Shown piece by piece: positions 17,248 through 25,585 of a DNA stretch of 64,000 nucleotides. Both the position numbers and the translations under genes were made by a program. The stretch is taken from assembly GCA_963709325.1 (NCBI GenBank), contig CAVPVV010000003.1:1612001-1676000 (forward strand), given 5' to 3'. The notes under the pieces are model-generated. The model had not been told where the DNA came from. It made no database searches and saw only the letters and a list, made by a program, of their open reading frames with translations. Within the stretch, counting starts at the first letter, position 1; every line of letters starts with the position of its first letter. The stretch is from VFZN01 sp963709325. Its GTDB lineage: Bacteria; Acidobacteriota; Vicinamibacteria; Vicinamibacterales; UBA2999.

Positions 17248-17697
17248 ATGTCACTCGAGACTCAACTGAACGCCGACATCGCCGCCGCGATGAAGGCGAA
17301 AGACACCGTCCGGCTGGGGACGTTCCGCATGCTCAAGACGGCGCTGACCAACAAAGGCATCCAGGTGGGGCGCGCGCTGGAGGCAGCGGAGGAGCTCCAG
17401 GTTGTCTCGTCGCTGGTCAAGCAGCGGCGCGATTCGATCGAGCAGTTCACGGCCGGCAACCGGCTCGACCTGGCCGAGAAGGAGCAAGCGGAAATCAAAG
17501 TGCTCGAAACGCTGCTCCCGGCCGGGGCGTCGGAGTCGGATATTGCGGCGGCCGTGGATCAGGCCATCACTGAAACCGGGGCGGCCGGTCCCAAGGACAT
17601 GGGAAAGGTAATGAAGGCCGTCATGGCCGCGCTCGCAGGAAGGACGGTCGACGGCAAGAAGGTCAACGAAGCGGTCCGCAGTCGCTTGGCTCAATAG
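17248..17697 (+). CDS. yqeY: GatB/YqeY domain-containing protein
   Basis: A 149-residue protein with the YqeY all-helical plan: the start SLETQLNADIAAAMKAKD, RLGTFRMLKTAL, QRRDSIEQF and the C-terminal GKVMKAVMAALAGRTVDGK. The C-terminal part resembles the tail domain of the GatB amidotransferase subunit; the cellular role of stand-alone YqeY is not settled. The ribosome binding site comes from the heptamer array directly upstream. Confidence 0.92.
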   Translation: MSLETQLNADIAAAMKAKDTVRLGTFRMLKTALTNKGIQVGRALEAAEELQVVSSLVKQRRDSIEQFTAGNRLDLAEKEQAEIKVLETLLPAGASESDIAAAVDQAITETGAAGPKDMGKVMKAVMAALAGRTVDGKKVNEAVRSRLAQ

Positions 17698-17701
17698 CCG
17701 A

Positions 17702-17817
17702 GGTTCGACCCATGCGAACCAAACGCAGGGGTCCATCGTCTATGTTTTTGAAAGGCCTAGTCAGCCTCTCACCATCCTCCTAGGGGCTCCCGCCGAGCGG
17801 CCGGAGCCTCATTTTTT
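17702..17817 (+). other. Structured intergenic segment ending in a terminator (possible small RNA or 3' UTR)
   Basis: A hairpin GGTTCG(17702-17707)/CGAACC(17715-17720) begins 4 bp after the yqeY stop. It is followed by about 60 bp without coding character and then the strong terminator at 17783-17817. The segment could be only the yqeY 3' UTR, or a short independent RNA. I do not recognise it as any known RNA family. Confidence 0.3.
17783..17817 (+). terminator. Rho-independent terminator
   Basis: An 8-bp stem GGGGCTCC (17783-17790) pairs with GGAGCCTC (17803-17810), with one G-U pair and a further inner GCC/GGC. It is followed by six T residues (17812-17817). It ends transcription coming from yqeY before murJ. 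Confidence 0.85.
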
Positions 17818-17826
17818 GTACCCCTC

Positions 17827-17876
17827 GTGCTTTGCCCCCGTGCTTTGAACTCTGAGTTTTGAACCCTGTGAGAACT
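17827..17876 (+). repeat. Degenerate tandem repeat before murJ
   Basis: GTGCTTTG occurs at 17827-17834 and 17840-17847, then GAGTTTTG at 17854-17861 and a weaker GTGAGAAC, giving a period of about 13-14 bp. It is AT-richer than its surroundings and occupies the murJ leader. It may be a decayed array of the same general kind as the others in this window. Confidence 0.4.
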
Positions 17877-17898
17877 GCCGTGCTACTTTGGGTGTTCG

Positions 17899-19494
17899 AT
17901 GCCCGACCCCGCGCCCCGCCTGGCCCGATCCGCGGGCGTCTTCGGGCTTGCTACGCTCGCCAGCCGGATCCTCGGCCTCATCCGGGACCAGGTCCTCGCC
18001 TATTACTTCGGCGCAGGCGACGCGATGGACGCCTTCCGCGTTGCGTTCCGCGTCCCCAACCTCCTCCGCGACCTGTTTGCTGAAGGCGCGATGAGCGCGG
18101 CCTTCGTGCCGACGTTCACTGCGTATCTGACGCGCGAGGGCCGCGACCGGGCCTGGCGGCTCGGCAACTCTGTCCTGAACAGCCTCATCCTTGTCACGGC
18201 GCTGTTCGTCGTGCTCGGATTCGTTCTGGCGCCGGCGCTGGTCAGGCTTTTTGCCGAGGACTTCGCGAACGTCCCGGGCAAGCTCGACCTGACCATCCTC
18301 CTCGCCCGCATCGTCCTGCCGTTCCTCACTCTGGTAGCGGTCGCGGCGGCGCTCATGGGGATGTTGAACGCGCTAGGCCACTTCTTCATCCCGGCGCTGT
18401 CACCCGCCACCTTCAACCTCGCCAGCATCGTGCTGGTGGTGGCGCTGGTCCCGATTTCCGAACGCCTCGGCGTCCGGCCCATCGTCATCGTGGCGATTGC
18501 GACGGTCGTGGGAGGCGTGACGCAGGTCGCGATCCAGTGGCCGCCGCTCATCGCCGAAGGCTTCCGGTATCGACCCCAACTAGATGCCCGCGACGAGGGT
18601 CTCCGGCGCGTGCTGCTGCTGATGGGTCCGGGCACCGTCGGGCTCGCCGCGACGCAGATGAACGTGTTCGTCAACACTGTCCTGGCCACCGGCCAGGGAA
18701 CCGGCGCGGTGTCGTGGCTCGACTACGCCTTCCGGCTGATGTACCTGCCGATCGGCCTGTTCGGCGTCTCGGTGGCGACCGCGTCCACGCCGGCCATCGC
18801 GCGCCTGGTCGCCACGCAGGCGTTCGGCCAGGTGCGCACCACGCTCGCGCATGCCATCTCGTTGATGATGCTGCTGAACGTGCCGGCTACCGTCGGCCTT
18901 ATCGTGCTCGCCGACCCGATCGTGCGTGTCATCTTCGAGCACGGCAGCTTCACGGCGGCCGACACCGCCGCGACTGCATCGGCGCTGCGTTTCTACGCGC
19001 TCGGCCTGCTCGGCTACTCCGTCGTCCGCATCGTCTCGCCCGTTTTCTATGCGCTCGGCCGCAGCCGGACGCCGGTGATGATCAGTGCCGGCTCGGTCGT
19101 GGCCAACGTCGCGCTCAACCTCGCCCTCGTGCGCGTGATGGGCTACCGGGGGCTGGCGCTCGGCACGTCGCTCACCGCGCTGCTCAACGCCGCGACCCAG
19201 ATCCTGCTGATCCGCCGCGAGATCGGCGGCATCGACGGCGGGACGATTGCCGGCAGCTTCGGCCGCGTCGCGTTGGCCTCCGCACTGATGGGCGTCGCAA
19301 CCGCGGCGGCGAACTGGCTGCTGCCCGGGTGGCTGCCCGGCGAGGCGCTGCCGTTGCAGGCGCTGCGGCTGGCCTGGAGCATCGGACTGGGCCTCCTGGT
19401 GCTCTTCGCCACGGCATGGGCGCTGCGCATCCCGGAGCTGGCCGAGGTCCGAGCGCTGGTGACGCGGCGTATGGGGAGGCGGACGGGTGAATAG
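17899..19494 (+). CDS. murJ: Murein biosynthesis integral membrane protein MurJ (lipid II flippase)
   Basis: MOP-superfamily flippase that moves lipid II to the periplasmic side. The 531-residue protein has about 14 membrane segments. Family motifs are present: ASRILGLIRDQVLAYYFGAGDAMDAFRVAF-type N-terminus (split across residues 15-45), then FVPTFTAYL, and ALGRSRTPVMIS in the second half. It lies on the opposite strand some 10 kb from the dcw operon whose product it would transport. It overlaps the next gene by 8 bp. Confidence 0.95.
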   Translation: MPDPAPRLARSAGVFGLATLASRILGLIRDQVLAYYFGAGDAMDAFRVAFRVPNLLRDLFAEGAMSAAFVPTFTAYLTREGRDRAWRLGNSVLNSLILVTALFVVLGFVLAPALVRLFAEDFANVPGKLDLTILLARIVLPFLTLVAVAAALMGMLNALGHFFIPALSPATFNLASIVLVVALVPISERLGVRPIVIVAIATVVGGVTQVAIQWPPLIAEGFRYRPQLDARDEGLRRVLLLMGPGTVGLAATQMNVFVNTVLATGQGTGAVSWLDYAFRLMYLPIGLFGVSVATASTPAIARLVATQAFGQVRTTLAHAISLMMLLNVPATVGLIVLADPIVRVIFEHGSFTAADTAATASALRFYALGLLGYSVVRIVSPVFYALGRSRTPVMISAGSVVANVALNLALVRVMGYRGLALGTSLTALLNAATQILLIRREIGGIDGGTIAGSFGRVALASALMGVATAAANWLLPGWLPGEALPLQALRLAWSIGLGLLVLFATAWALRIPELAEVRALVTRRMGRRTGE

Positions 19495-20671
19495 TCGCGG
19501 CTGGCTCGGACTCGACACGCGGATCTGGAAGATCGCATCCACGCACCTGGTGGTGGATGCCTACAACAACATGTACGCGCCGCTGCTGCCGCTGCTCATT
19601 CCGCACCTGCAGCTGTCGCTCACCACCGCCGGCACGCTGGCGATGCTCTTCCAGATGGCGAACTCGGTCTCGCAGCTCGGCTTCGGCGCGCTCGCCGATC
19701 GGTGGAAGCCGCGGGCGCTGATTCTCGGCGGCCCGATCGTCGCGGTCGGGATCATGAGCTTCATCGGTCTGCCGAACTCGGCGTTCATGCTCGGCGTGGT
19801 GCTGGTCTGCGGCGGATTGGGCGGCGCGGCGTTTCACCCGGCCGCGGCCGCGCTCGTGTATCGAATCGCCGATCATCGCAAGGGCCTGGCGATGTCGGCG
19901 CACATCTCAGGGGGCTCGCTCGGGTTTGCGGTCGCGCCGCTCGTGTTCGTACCGCTCATCGCGCGCATGGGCCTGGCGTGGTCGCCGGTGATCATGCTGC
20001 CAGGCTTCCTGGCGCTGTCGTGGACGCTGCGTCAGGTTCCGCCGATGTCGCCGCCCGGGGCGCACGAGCGCTCGAGCTGGGCGACGCTGAAGCCTGCGGC
20101 CGTACCCCTCGCCCTGGTTTACTTCACCGTCGTCCTTCGAACCGCGACCTCGTACGGGTTCATGACGTTCGCCCCCACGCTCCTCACGCGCCGGGGACTG
20201 AGCATCGACCAGGCGAGCTCGGCGGTCTTCCTCTACCTGCTGACGAGCGGAATCGGCGGTTTCATGGGCGGGCCGCTGTCCGATCGGTTTGGCGCCCCGC
20301 GCGTGATGGCCGCCACGCTGATTGCGTCGGTACCGTTTCTCGCCACGGCGCCGCTGCTCTCCCCGTGGGGGTTCACGGCAACGCTGGCCATCGGCGGTCT
20401 GCTCTTGCAAAGCACGCTGCCGGTCAGCGTGACCTACGCCCAGACGCTGACGACAGCCGGAGCCGCGACCGTGTCGTCGCTGATGATGGGATTTGCCTGG
20501 GGGATGGGGAGCCTCGCCGTACCGATCATCGGGCTCTCGGCGGATCGGTTTGGCATCAATGCCGCGCTGGTCGGACTGGCCGGGGTGCCGCTGGTCGCAG
20601 CCGCCCTGGCGGCCGGGCTCCGCGACACGCGCCCGTCCCAGAGCCTTTCCCGCGAAGCGGCGGCCTCGTAG
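19487..20671 (+). CDS. MFS transporter, fosmidomycin-resistance (Fsr)-like
   Basis: A 12-segment major-facilitator protein of 394 residues. The N-terminal VDAYNNMYAPLLPLLIPHL and the GGLGGAAFHPAAAALV motif in segment 4 are hallmarks of the Fsr group, which exports fosmidomycin and other small anions. The motif-A equivalents FGALADRWKPR and GPLSDRFGAPR follow segments 2 and 8. It starts with GTG and overlaps murJ by 8 bp. The substrate is unknown. Confidence 0.88.
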   Translation: MNSRGWLGLDTRIWKIASTHLVVDAYNNMYAPLLPLLIPHLQLSLTTAGTLAMLFQMANSVSQLGFGALADRWKPRALILGGPIVAVGIMSFIGLPNSAFMLGVVLVCGGLGGAAFHPAAAALVYRIADHRKGLAMSAHISGGSLGFAVAPLVFVPLIARMGLAWSPVIMLPGFLALSWTLRQVPPMSPPGAHERSSWATLKPAAVPLALVYFTVVLRTATSYGFMTFAPTLLTRRGLSIDQASSAVFLYLLTSGIGGFMGGPLSDRFGAPRVMAATLIASVPFLATAPLLSPWGFTATLAIGGLLLQSTLPVSVTYAQTLTTAGAATVSSLMMGFAWGMGSLAVPIIGLSADRFGINAALVGLAGVPLVAAALAAGLRDTRPSQSLSREAAAS

Positions 20672-20684
20672 TACGATTCTCGCC

Positions 20685-21434
20685 GTGGCGCGCTACGGAT
20701 CGTCTTACGCCTACCAGTTCGGACCGGGCCCGGTCAGTCCCGCCGTCAAGGTCCTGCTCATCACCAACGTCGTCACGTGGCTGATCAACATGATCGTCCC
20801 GGCGATGACGCTGAAGCTGGGTCTGTCGCCAAAGGACGTGTTCACCGGCTTTGCCATCTGGCAGCCGTTCACCTACATGTTCCTCCACGACACGAGCGGG
20901 TTCGGGCACATCCTGTTCAACATGCTCGCGCTCTGGATGTTCGGCACCGAGCTGGAGCGGACCTGGGGCACGCGGTTCTTCACCAAGTTCTATCTGGTCA
21001 CCGGCGTAGGGGCCGCGGCCACGACGCTGCTCCTCGCGCTGGTCTCGCCGGCGATCTACTACTCACTCACCGTCGGCGCCTCCGGCGCCATCTACGGTCT
21101 GCTGATGGCGTGGGCGATGTACTTCCCGCACCGGACAATCCTGTTCTGGGGAATCTTCCCGATTCCTGCCCGGGTGTTCGTGTTGATCATGGGAGCGATT
21201 GCATTCCTCTCGTCGCTCGGCGGCCCTGGTAGCGGCGTCGCGCACATCGCGCACCTCGGCGGACTCGTCGTCGGCTATCTCTATCTCAAGTCACTCCGCG
21301 TCCGCCTGCTCGACGAGCTCCGCTATCGCTGGCTGCGATGGCGAATGGGAAGGGCTCGCAGTCGCTTCGATGTCTACTCGGGTGGGAAGTCGGACGACGA
21401 TTGGAAGAAGGAGTGGAAGAAGCATATCCACTGA
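20685..21434 (+). CDS. Rhomboid family intramembrane serine protease
   Basis: A 249-residue, six-segment membrane protease. The catalytic serine is in VGASGAIYGLL (GxSG), the catalytic histidine in GVAHIAHLGGLVVGYLY, and the oxyanion-hole region HILFNMLALWMFG is conserved. The GTG start begins MARYGSSYAY. A TACGAT box (20672-20677) ends 7 nt before it, suggesting a leaderless start. The cytoplasmic C-terminal tail is charged (WKKEWKKHIH). The substrate is unknown. Confidence 0.93.
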   Translation: MARYGSSYAYQFGPGPVSPAVKVLLITNVVTWLINMIVPAMTLKLGLSPKDVFTGFAIWQPFTYMFLHDTSGFGHILFNMLALWMFGTELERTWGTRFFTKFYLVTGVGAAATTLLLALVSPAIYYSLTVGASGAIYGLLMAWAMYFPHRTILFWGIFPIPARVFVLIMGAIAFLSSLGGPGSGVAHIAHLGGLVVGYLYLKSLRVRLLDELRYRWLRWRMGRARSRFDVYSGGKSDDDWKKEWKKHIH

Positions 21435-21456
21435 CGCTGCAACGCCCTCCGAGCCC

Positions 21457-21480
21457 CAAGACCTCAAGACCTCAAGACCT
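21457..21480 (+). repeat. Octamer tandem array, CAAGACCT x3
   Basis: Three perfect, contiguous copies of CAAGACCT lie between the convergent rhomboid and LemA-like genes. They cover the last codons of the LemA-like gene. The unit is unrelated to the AAGGCAG and GTTCGCGGG arrays. Confidence 0.75.
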
Positions 21481-21793
21481 CGGCGCGCTTGAAGCCGGCG
21501 AGGCCGGCCAGCAGGTTGCCGGGAGGTGACGTGATCGCCAGGTTGTATTTAGTGGCGACGAGGTTGTAGAGGCGCTCCGCGTGCTCGAGCGCGTGGGAGA
21601 TGTCGCTTAGCGCCCCGCCATCAACGGCTGATGCGGCGTCCGCAGGAGTGAGATCGTCGCGGCGTTTCCGCAGCACCTGCACGTCCCGCCAGTGCTGCGT
21701 CACCTGGCGGCGGAGGCGGACCAGCCGGCCGTAGCTGCCGAGCGCCCACACCGCGAGCGCGAGCACGACTGCAGCCGTGATGAGCGTGCTCAT
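21464..21793 (-). CDS. Short LemA-like membrane protein
   Basis: A 109-residue protein with an N-terminal membrane segment (about 4-22), then RLVRLRRQVTQHWRDVQVLRKRRDDL and a C-terminal YNLAITSPPGNLLAGLAGFKRAE. These match the first and last conserved blocks of LemA (usually about 180 residues), with most of the central helices missing. It may be an internally deleted LemA or a reduced family member. The final residues are encoded by the CAAGACCT array, so the original C-terminus may have been altered. Confidence 0.65.
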   Translation of the reverse strand: MSTLITAAVVLALAVWALGSYGRLVRLRRQVTQHWRDVQVLRKRRDDLTPADAASAVDGGALSDISHALEHAERLYNLVATKYNLAITSPPGNLLAGLAGFKRAEVLRS

Positions 21794-21808
21794 CCGGGTC
21801 TCGCCACG

Positions 21809-22174
21809 TCATTTCTTGTGAAAGTACGTATCGGAGCCGTCCAGCCAGTCGGTGCGGATCGGGCTGAAGATGTCCATCTCGAACGTGTCGTCGAGCGCCT
21901 CGGCCTGGTGCGGCACCCACGACGGGATGTGCAGCACCTCGCCTTCGCGCACCGTTATCTCCTCGCCGTTGATGAGGAACTTGAGTGCGCCCTGAAACAC
22001 GTAGGTCATCTGCTCGCTCTCGTGCGAGTGCATCGGCACGATCGCGCCGCGCTTCAGATGGATGTGCGCGATCATCTCGCGCTCTCCGGTGATCAGCTTC
22101 CGCGAGATCATCTCGGTGACTTTCTCGAGCGCGATCTCATCCCAGCGGTGGAGGCGAACAGAGGTCGAATTCAT
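21809..22174 (-). CDS. Cupin domain-containing protein
   Basis: A single-domain cupin of 121 residues. Cupin motif 1 is MHSHESEQMTYVFQGAL (His, His, Glu ligands) and motif 2 is HIPSWVPHQAEAL (His). Such small cupins bind a metal and often act as sugar isomerases, dioxygenases or ligand sensors. No function can be fixed. A TAGAAT box at 22205-22200 on the minus strand and GGAAAG before the ATG suggest its own promoter, divergent from the E1 gene. Confidence 0.85.
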   Translation of the reverse strand: MNSTSVRLHRWDEIALEKVTEMISRKLITGEREMIAHIHLKRGAIVPMHSHESEQMTYVFQGALKFLINGEEITVREGEVLHIPSWVPHQAEALDDTFEMDIFSPIRTDWLDGSDTYFHKK

Positions 22175-22221
22175 GCGCTTTCCGTGTGGATCGGCGCGGA
22201 TTCTAGCACAGACGCGGATGG

Positions 22222-22227
22222 TATAAT
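22222..22227 (+). promoter_or_regulatory. TATAAT box 9 nt before the E1 gene start
   Basis: A perfect -10 hexamer ends 9 nt upstream of the ATG at 22237. Transcription would start about 3 nt before the ATG, giving a leaderless mRNA. No clear -35 is seen. The divergent cupin promoter (TAGAAT, minus) lies 17 bp away. Confidence 0.5.
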
Positions 22228-22236
22228 TTGCCGGTC

Positions 22237-24384
22237 ATGAAGGCTTCGACGCTGGCGCCAGCCGCCGAGTCCCGCAGCACCACGCGGACCGGCGATCGCG
22301 AGTGGGAAGGGCTCACGCGAGACGGCCTGGTGCGCGCGTATCGCACCATGCTCCTGTCGCGTCGGCTCGACGACAAGGAGATTCAGCTCAAGAACCAGAG
22401 CCGCATCTACTTCCAGATCAGCGGCGCCGGACACGAGGCGGTGGCGGTCGCGGCCGGCATGCACCTGCGCGCCGGACACGACTGGTTCTACCCGTACTAT
22501 CGAGATCGCGGCCTGGTCCTGCAGCTTGGCATGAGCCCGCTCGAGATGCTTCTTGGCGCCGTCGGCGCCAAGGACGATCCGAACTCGGGCGGCCGCCAGA
22601 TGCCTTCACACTGGGGCCATCTACGGCTCAACATCCCGTCCCAGAGCAGTCCCACCGGTACCCAGGCCCTCAACGCCGTCGGGTGCGCGGAGGCCGGGCT
22701 GATCTACCAGCGCGTCGCCGACATTCCCGAGCGCGAGGAGCGTTTCCGCGCCGACGAGATCGTCTACATGTCGATCGGCGACGGCGCGACCAGCGAGGGC
22801 GAATTCTGGGAATCGCTCAACACCGCGTGTACGCGCCTCGCTCCGCTCCTGATCGTTGTCCAGGACAACGGCTACGCGATCTCCGTGCCCGTCGAAGTGC
22901 AGACCCCCGGCGGCGACATTTCGAAGCTGGTTGCGTCGTTTCCGAATCTCGAGGTCCTTCGCTGCGACGGGACCGACTTCCTGGAGAGCTACCGCACGCT
23001 TGGCAAAGCCGTAGCCCATATCCGCCGCGAGCGCAAGCCGGCGCTGGTCCACGCCAAGGTCACTCGCCCCTACTCTCACTCGCTCTCCGACGATGAGCGC
23101 TTGTACAAGACGACGGAGGAGCGGGAGGCGGAGGCAAAGCGCGATCCGGTGGTGCGGATGCGCGCGTTCCTGCTCGCCGAGCAGCTCGCCACCGAGGCCG
23201 AGCTCGACGAGATTCTTGCCGCCGTCGATCGCGAGATCCTCGAAGCGACCGATCAGGCGCTCGCCGCAGCGAAGCCGGCAGTCGAAACCGCGGATTGGTA
23301 CGTCTACTCACCCGACGTCGACCCCACCTCGTCGGCGTTCGAAACACCCGAACTGCCCACCGGCAAGCCGGACACGATGGTCGCGGCGATCAACAAGACG
23401 CTCAAGGCTGAAATGGCAGCCAACCCGCGCATCGTCGTCTTCGGCGAGGACGTCGCCGACGCGAGCCGCGAGTCGGCGCTCGGCAAGGTGCCGGGCAAGG
23501 GCGGCGTCTTCAAGGTGACCCACGGCCTGCAGCGCGCCTTTGGCAGCGATCGCGTGTTCAACTCGCCGCTCGCCGAGGCCAACATCATCGGCCGCGCCGT
23601 CGGCATGGCTACGCGCGGACTGAAGCCGGTGGTCGAAATCCAGTTCTTCGACTACATCTGGCCGGCGATGATGCAGCTGAAGGACGAGATGTCGATGCTG
23701 CGCTACCGCTCGAGCAACAACTTCTCGTGCCCGATGGTGGTGCGCGTGCCGATCGGCGGCTACATCACCGGTGCGCCGTACCACAGCCAGTCCGGGGTCA
23801 GCATCTTCGCGCATTGCCCGGGCATCCGCATCGCGTTCCCGTCGAACGCGGTGGACGCGGCGGGGCTGCTCAGGACTGCGATCAGGTGCGACGACCCGGT
23901 CATGTTCCTGGAGCACAAGCACCTCTATCGCCAGACCTACAACAAGGGCGCCTATCCCGGCGACGAGTTCATGATCCCGTTCGGCAAGGGGTCGCTTCGC
24001 CGGCCCGGCACCGATGTCGTGGTGATCACCTGGGGCGCTCTCGTGCAGCGCTCGCTCCTCGCGGCGCAGCAGGCCGAGAAGGACGGGATCAGCGCCGCGG
24101 TGTTCGACCTGCGGACGATCTCGCCCTACGACTGGAACGGCATCGCCGCGCTCGTCAAGCAGACCAACCGCGTCGTGATCGCGCACGAGGACACGCTCAC
24201 TTGCGGCTTCGGGGCCGAAATCGCGGCGCGAATCTCCGACCAGCTGTTCGGCGAGCTCGACGCTCCAATCCGCCGGGTAGCGGCCCTGGACTGCCCGGTG
24301 GCTTACGCCCCGGATCTCGAAAAGGCCATCCTGCCGCAGGCCGCCGACGTGTTGAAGGCGATCATAGAGACGGCGGCCTACTGA
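22237..24384 (+). CDS. Fused E1 alpha/beta component of a 2-oxoacid dehydrogenase complex
   Basis: A 715-residue thiamine-diphosphate enzyme in which the alpha and beta subunits of pyruvate or branched-chain oxoacid dehydrogenase are joined. The alpha half (about 1-365) holds the TPP motif GDGATSEG ... QDNGYAIS. The beta half (from about 375) starts TMVAAINKTLKAEM, then VVFGEDVAD, FNSPLAEANIIGRAVGMA and the transketolase C-terminal domain with VVVITWGALVQRS. The ATG at 22237 fits better than the TTG at 22228. E2 and E3 are not in the window, so the substrate stays open. Confidence 0.92.
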   Translation: MKASTLAPAAESRSTTRTGDREWEGLTRDGLVRAYRTMLLSRRLDDKEIQLKNQSRIYFQISGAGHEAVAVAAGMHLRAGHDWFYPYYRDRGLVLQLGMSPLEMLLGAVGAKDDPNSGGRQMPSHWGHLRLNIPSQSSPTGTQALNAVGCAEAGLIYQRVADIPEREERFRADEIVYMSIGDGATSEGEFWESLNTACTRLAPLLIVVQDNGYAISVPVEVQTPGGDISKLVASFPNLEVLRCDGTDFLESYRTLGKAVAHIRRERKPALVHAKVTRPYSHSLSDDERLYKTTEEREAEAKRDPVVRMRAFLLAEQLATEAELDEILAAVDREILEATDQALAAAKPAVETADWYVYSPDVDPTSSAFETPELPTGKPDTMVAAINKTLKAEMAANPRIVVFGEDVADASRESALGKVPGKGGVFKVTHGLQRAFGSDRVFNSPLAEANIIGRAVGMATRGLKPVVEIQFFDYIWPAMMQLKDEMSMLRYRSSNNFSCPMVVRVPIGGYITGAPYHSQSGVSIFAHCPGIRIAFPSNAVDAAGLLRTAIRCDDPVMFLEHKHLYRQTYNKGAYPGDEFMIPFGKGSLRRPGTDVVVITWGALVQRSLLAAQQAEKDGISAAVFDLRTISPYDWNGIAALVKQTNRVVIAHEDTLTCGFGAEIAARISDQLFGELDAPIRRVAALDCPVAYAPDLEKAILPQAADVLKAIIETAAY

Positions 24385-24443
24385 CAAGGCGGAAGGCAAA
24401 AGGCACAAGTCAGAAGCAGTCCAAGGCGGAAGCAGAAAGGAGG
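24385..24443 (+). repeat. AAGGCAG-type array (left arm of an inverted pair)
   Basis: Degenerate copies of AAGGCA/AAGGCGG begin directly after the E1 stop codon. The last bases form AAAGGAGG (24436-24443), a near-perfect Shine-Dalgarno 5 nt before the ATG at 24449. The same unit in opposite orientation follows at 24474-24558, so the two arms flank about 30 bp. Confidence 0.75.
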
Positions 24444-24448
24444 CGTGA

Positions 24449-25519
24449 ATGTCGCATCGCGCAGCCTCTCTGGTTTCTGCCTTTTGCCTTCTGCCTTCTT
24501 TTGCCTTGTGCCTTCTGCCTTTTGCCTTGACTGCGCTGCCTTCTGCCTTGACTGCGCAGGCCCCGTCACCGGGCCGCGTCGAGGAACTCCGCAGCGTCGA
24601 CTCGTTGCCTCCCGACATTGTTGGCAAGTTCCGGGAGCCGATGGGCTTTGCCCGCGTGGCCGGCGGGCCGTATTACGTGTTCGATCGCCGCGGCCACTCG
24701 GTGCATACGGTGGACGAGCACGGCGCGACGTTCCGCACCCTGGTCGAAATCGGCGGCGAAGAGGGACGCCTCCTCGACCCTAGCGCCTTCGACGTCGCCG
24801 CCGACGGTTCCTTTGCCGTCGCCGATGCGCCGGGCGGACGCGAGCGGGTGCAGGTCTTCGGCCCCGCCGGCATCCGCACCGGGGGCTTCACGCGCCCTGG
24901 ACGCCTTGCCGGGCGTGTCGCCATCGGTTCGCTCGTCCTGAGCGGAGTCGGCAGCCTGATCTACACCGGGTCCTCGGTGATCCTGAGCGAGCCGGACACC
25001 GGCTGGCTGCTGACCGAGTACACGATAGGCGGTCAGCCGATCCGCAGCACCGGACAGCTGCGCGCAACTGGTCAGGAGGCGGATCGCGAAGTGCACCTGG
25101 CGCTCAACGCCGGCCTCGCCTTGCCGGAGCCGTCGGGCGGGTTCTATTTCGTGTTTCTCGCCGGCGTGCCGGCGTTCCGCAAGTACGATGCGGGCGGCCA
25201 GCTGCTCTTCGAGCGTGTCATCCAGGGACGCGAGCTCGATTCCATCCTCGCGTCGATGCCGCAGCGCTGGCCGCGGCGCACCGTTGGAGACCGCGAGCTC
25301 CCGCTCGTCCCGCCGGTGGTGAGGACGGCGGCAGTCGATCCGAACGGCCGACTCTGGATCTCGTTCGTCCTGCCCTACACCTACGTGTTCGAACCCGACG
25401 GAGAGAAGGTGCGCACGGTACAATTTCGCGCAGCTGGCATCATCGCACCTTCGAGCCTGTCGTTTGCCGGGAGGAACCGCATCCTCATTACCCCTGGGTG
25501 TTACCAGTTCGCGTTCTGA
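24449..25519 (+). CDS. Exported beta-propeller-like protein with repeat-encoded signal peptide
   Basis: A 356-residue exported protein. Residues 1-38 form a signal peptide whose core (about 9-37, with CLLPSFALCLLPFAL) is translated from the GCCTT repeat array; cleavage is predicted after ALTAQA. The mature part looks like an NHL/6-bladed beta-propeller protein with repeated blade-like stretches (YYVFDRRGHSVHTVDEHG, FAVADAPGGRERVQVF, LWISFVLPYTYVFEPDG). No enzymatic motif is seen. The ATG at 24449 is set by the strong upstream Shine-Dalgarno. Confidence 0.75.
   Translation: MSHRAASLVSAFCLLPSFALCLLPFALTALPSALTAQAPSPGRVEELRSVDSLPPDIVGKFREPMGFARVAGGPYYVFDRRGHSVHTVDEHGATFRTLVEIGGEEGRLLDPSAFDVAADGSFAVADAPGGRERVQVFGPAGIRTGGFTRPGRLAGRVAIGSLVLSGVGSLIYTGSSVILSEPDTGWLLTEYTIGGQPIRSTGQLRATGQEADREVHLALNAGLALPEPSGGFYFVFLAGVPAFRKYDAGGQLLFERVIQGRELDSILASMPQRWPRRTVGDRELPLVPPVVRTAAVDPNGRLWISFVLPYTYVFEPDGEKVRTVQFRAAGIIAPSSLSFAGRNRILITPGCYQFAF
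24474..24558 (-). repeat. AAGGCAG-type array (right arm), inside a coding region
   Basis: About ten GCCTT-bearing units (TGCCTTC/TTGCCTT), the reverse complement of the left arm, lie within the first 37 codons of the exported-protein gene. In that frame the repeat reads as Leu, Pro, Phe, Ala and Cys, which makes a hydrophobic signal-peptide core. Confidence 0.8.
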
Positions 25520-25585
25520 GCCGGCCTGTCGGCTCCTCGAATCGCTGCCGCGAAAGCGCCGCATGTAAAATGGTGTTCCAGGCTG

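Noticed and set aside
17700..17820. tRNA or SRP RNA between yqeY and murJ
   Set aside because: No cloverleaf or conserved SRP loop can be drawn; only a hairpin and a terminator are seen.
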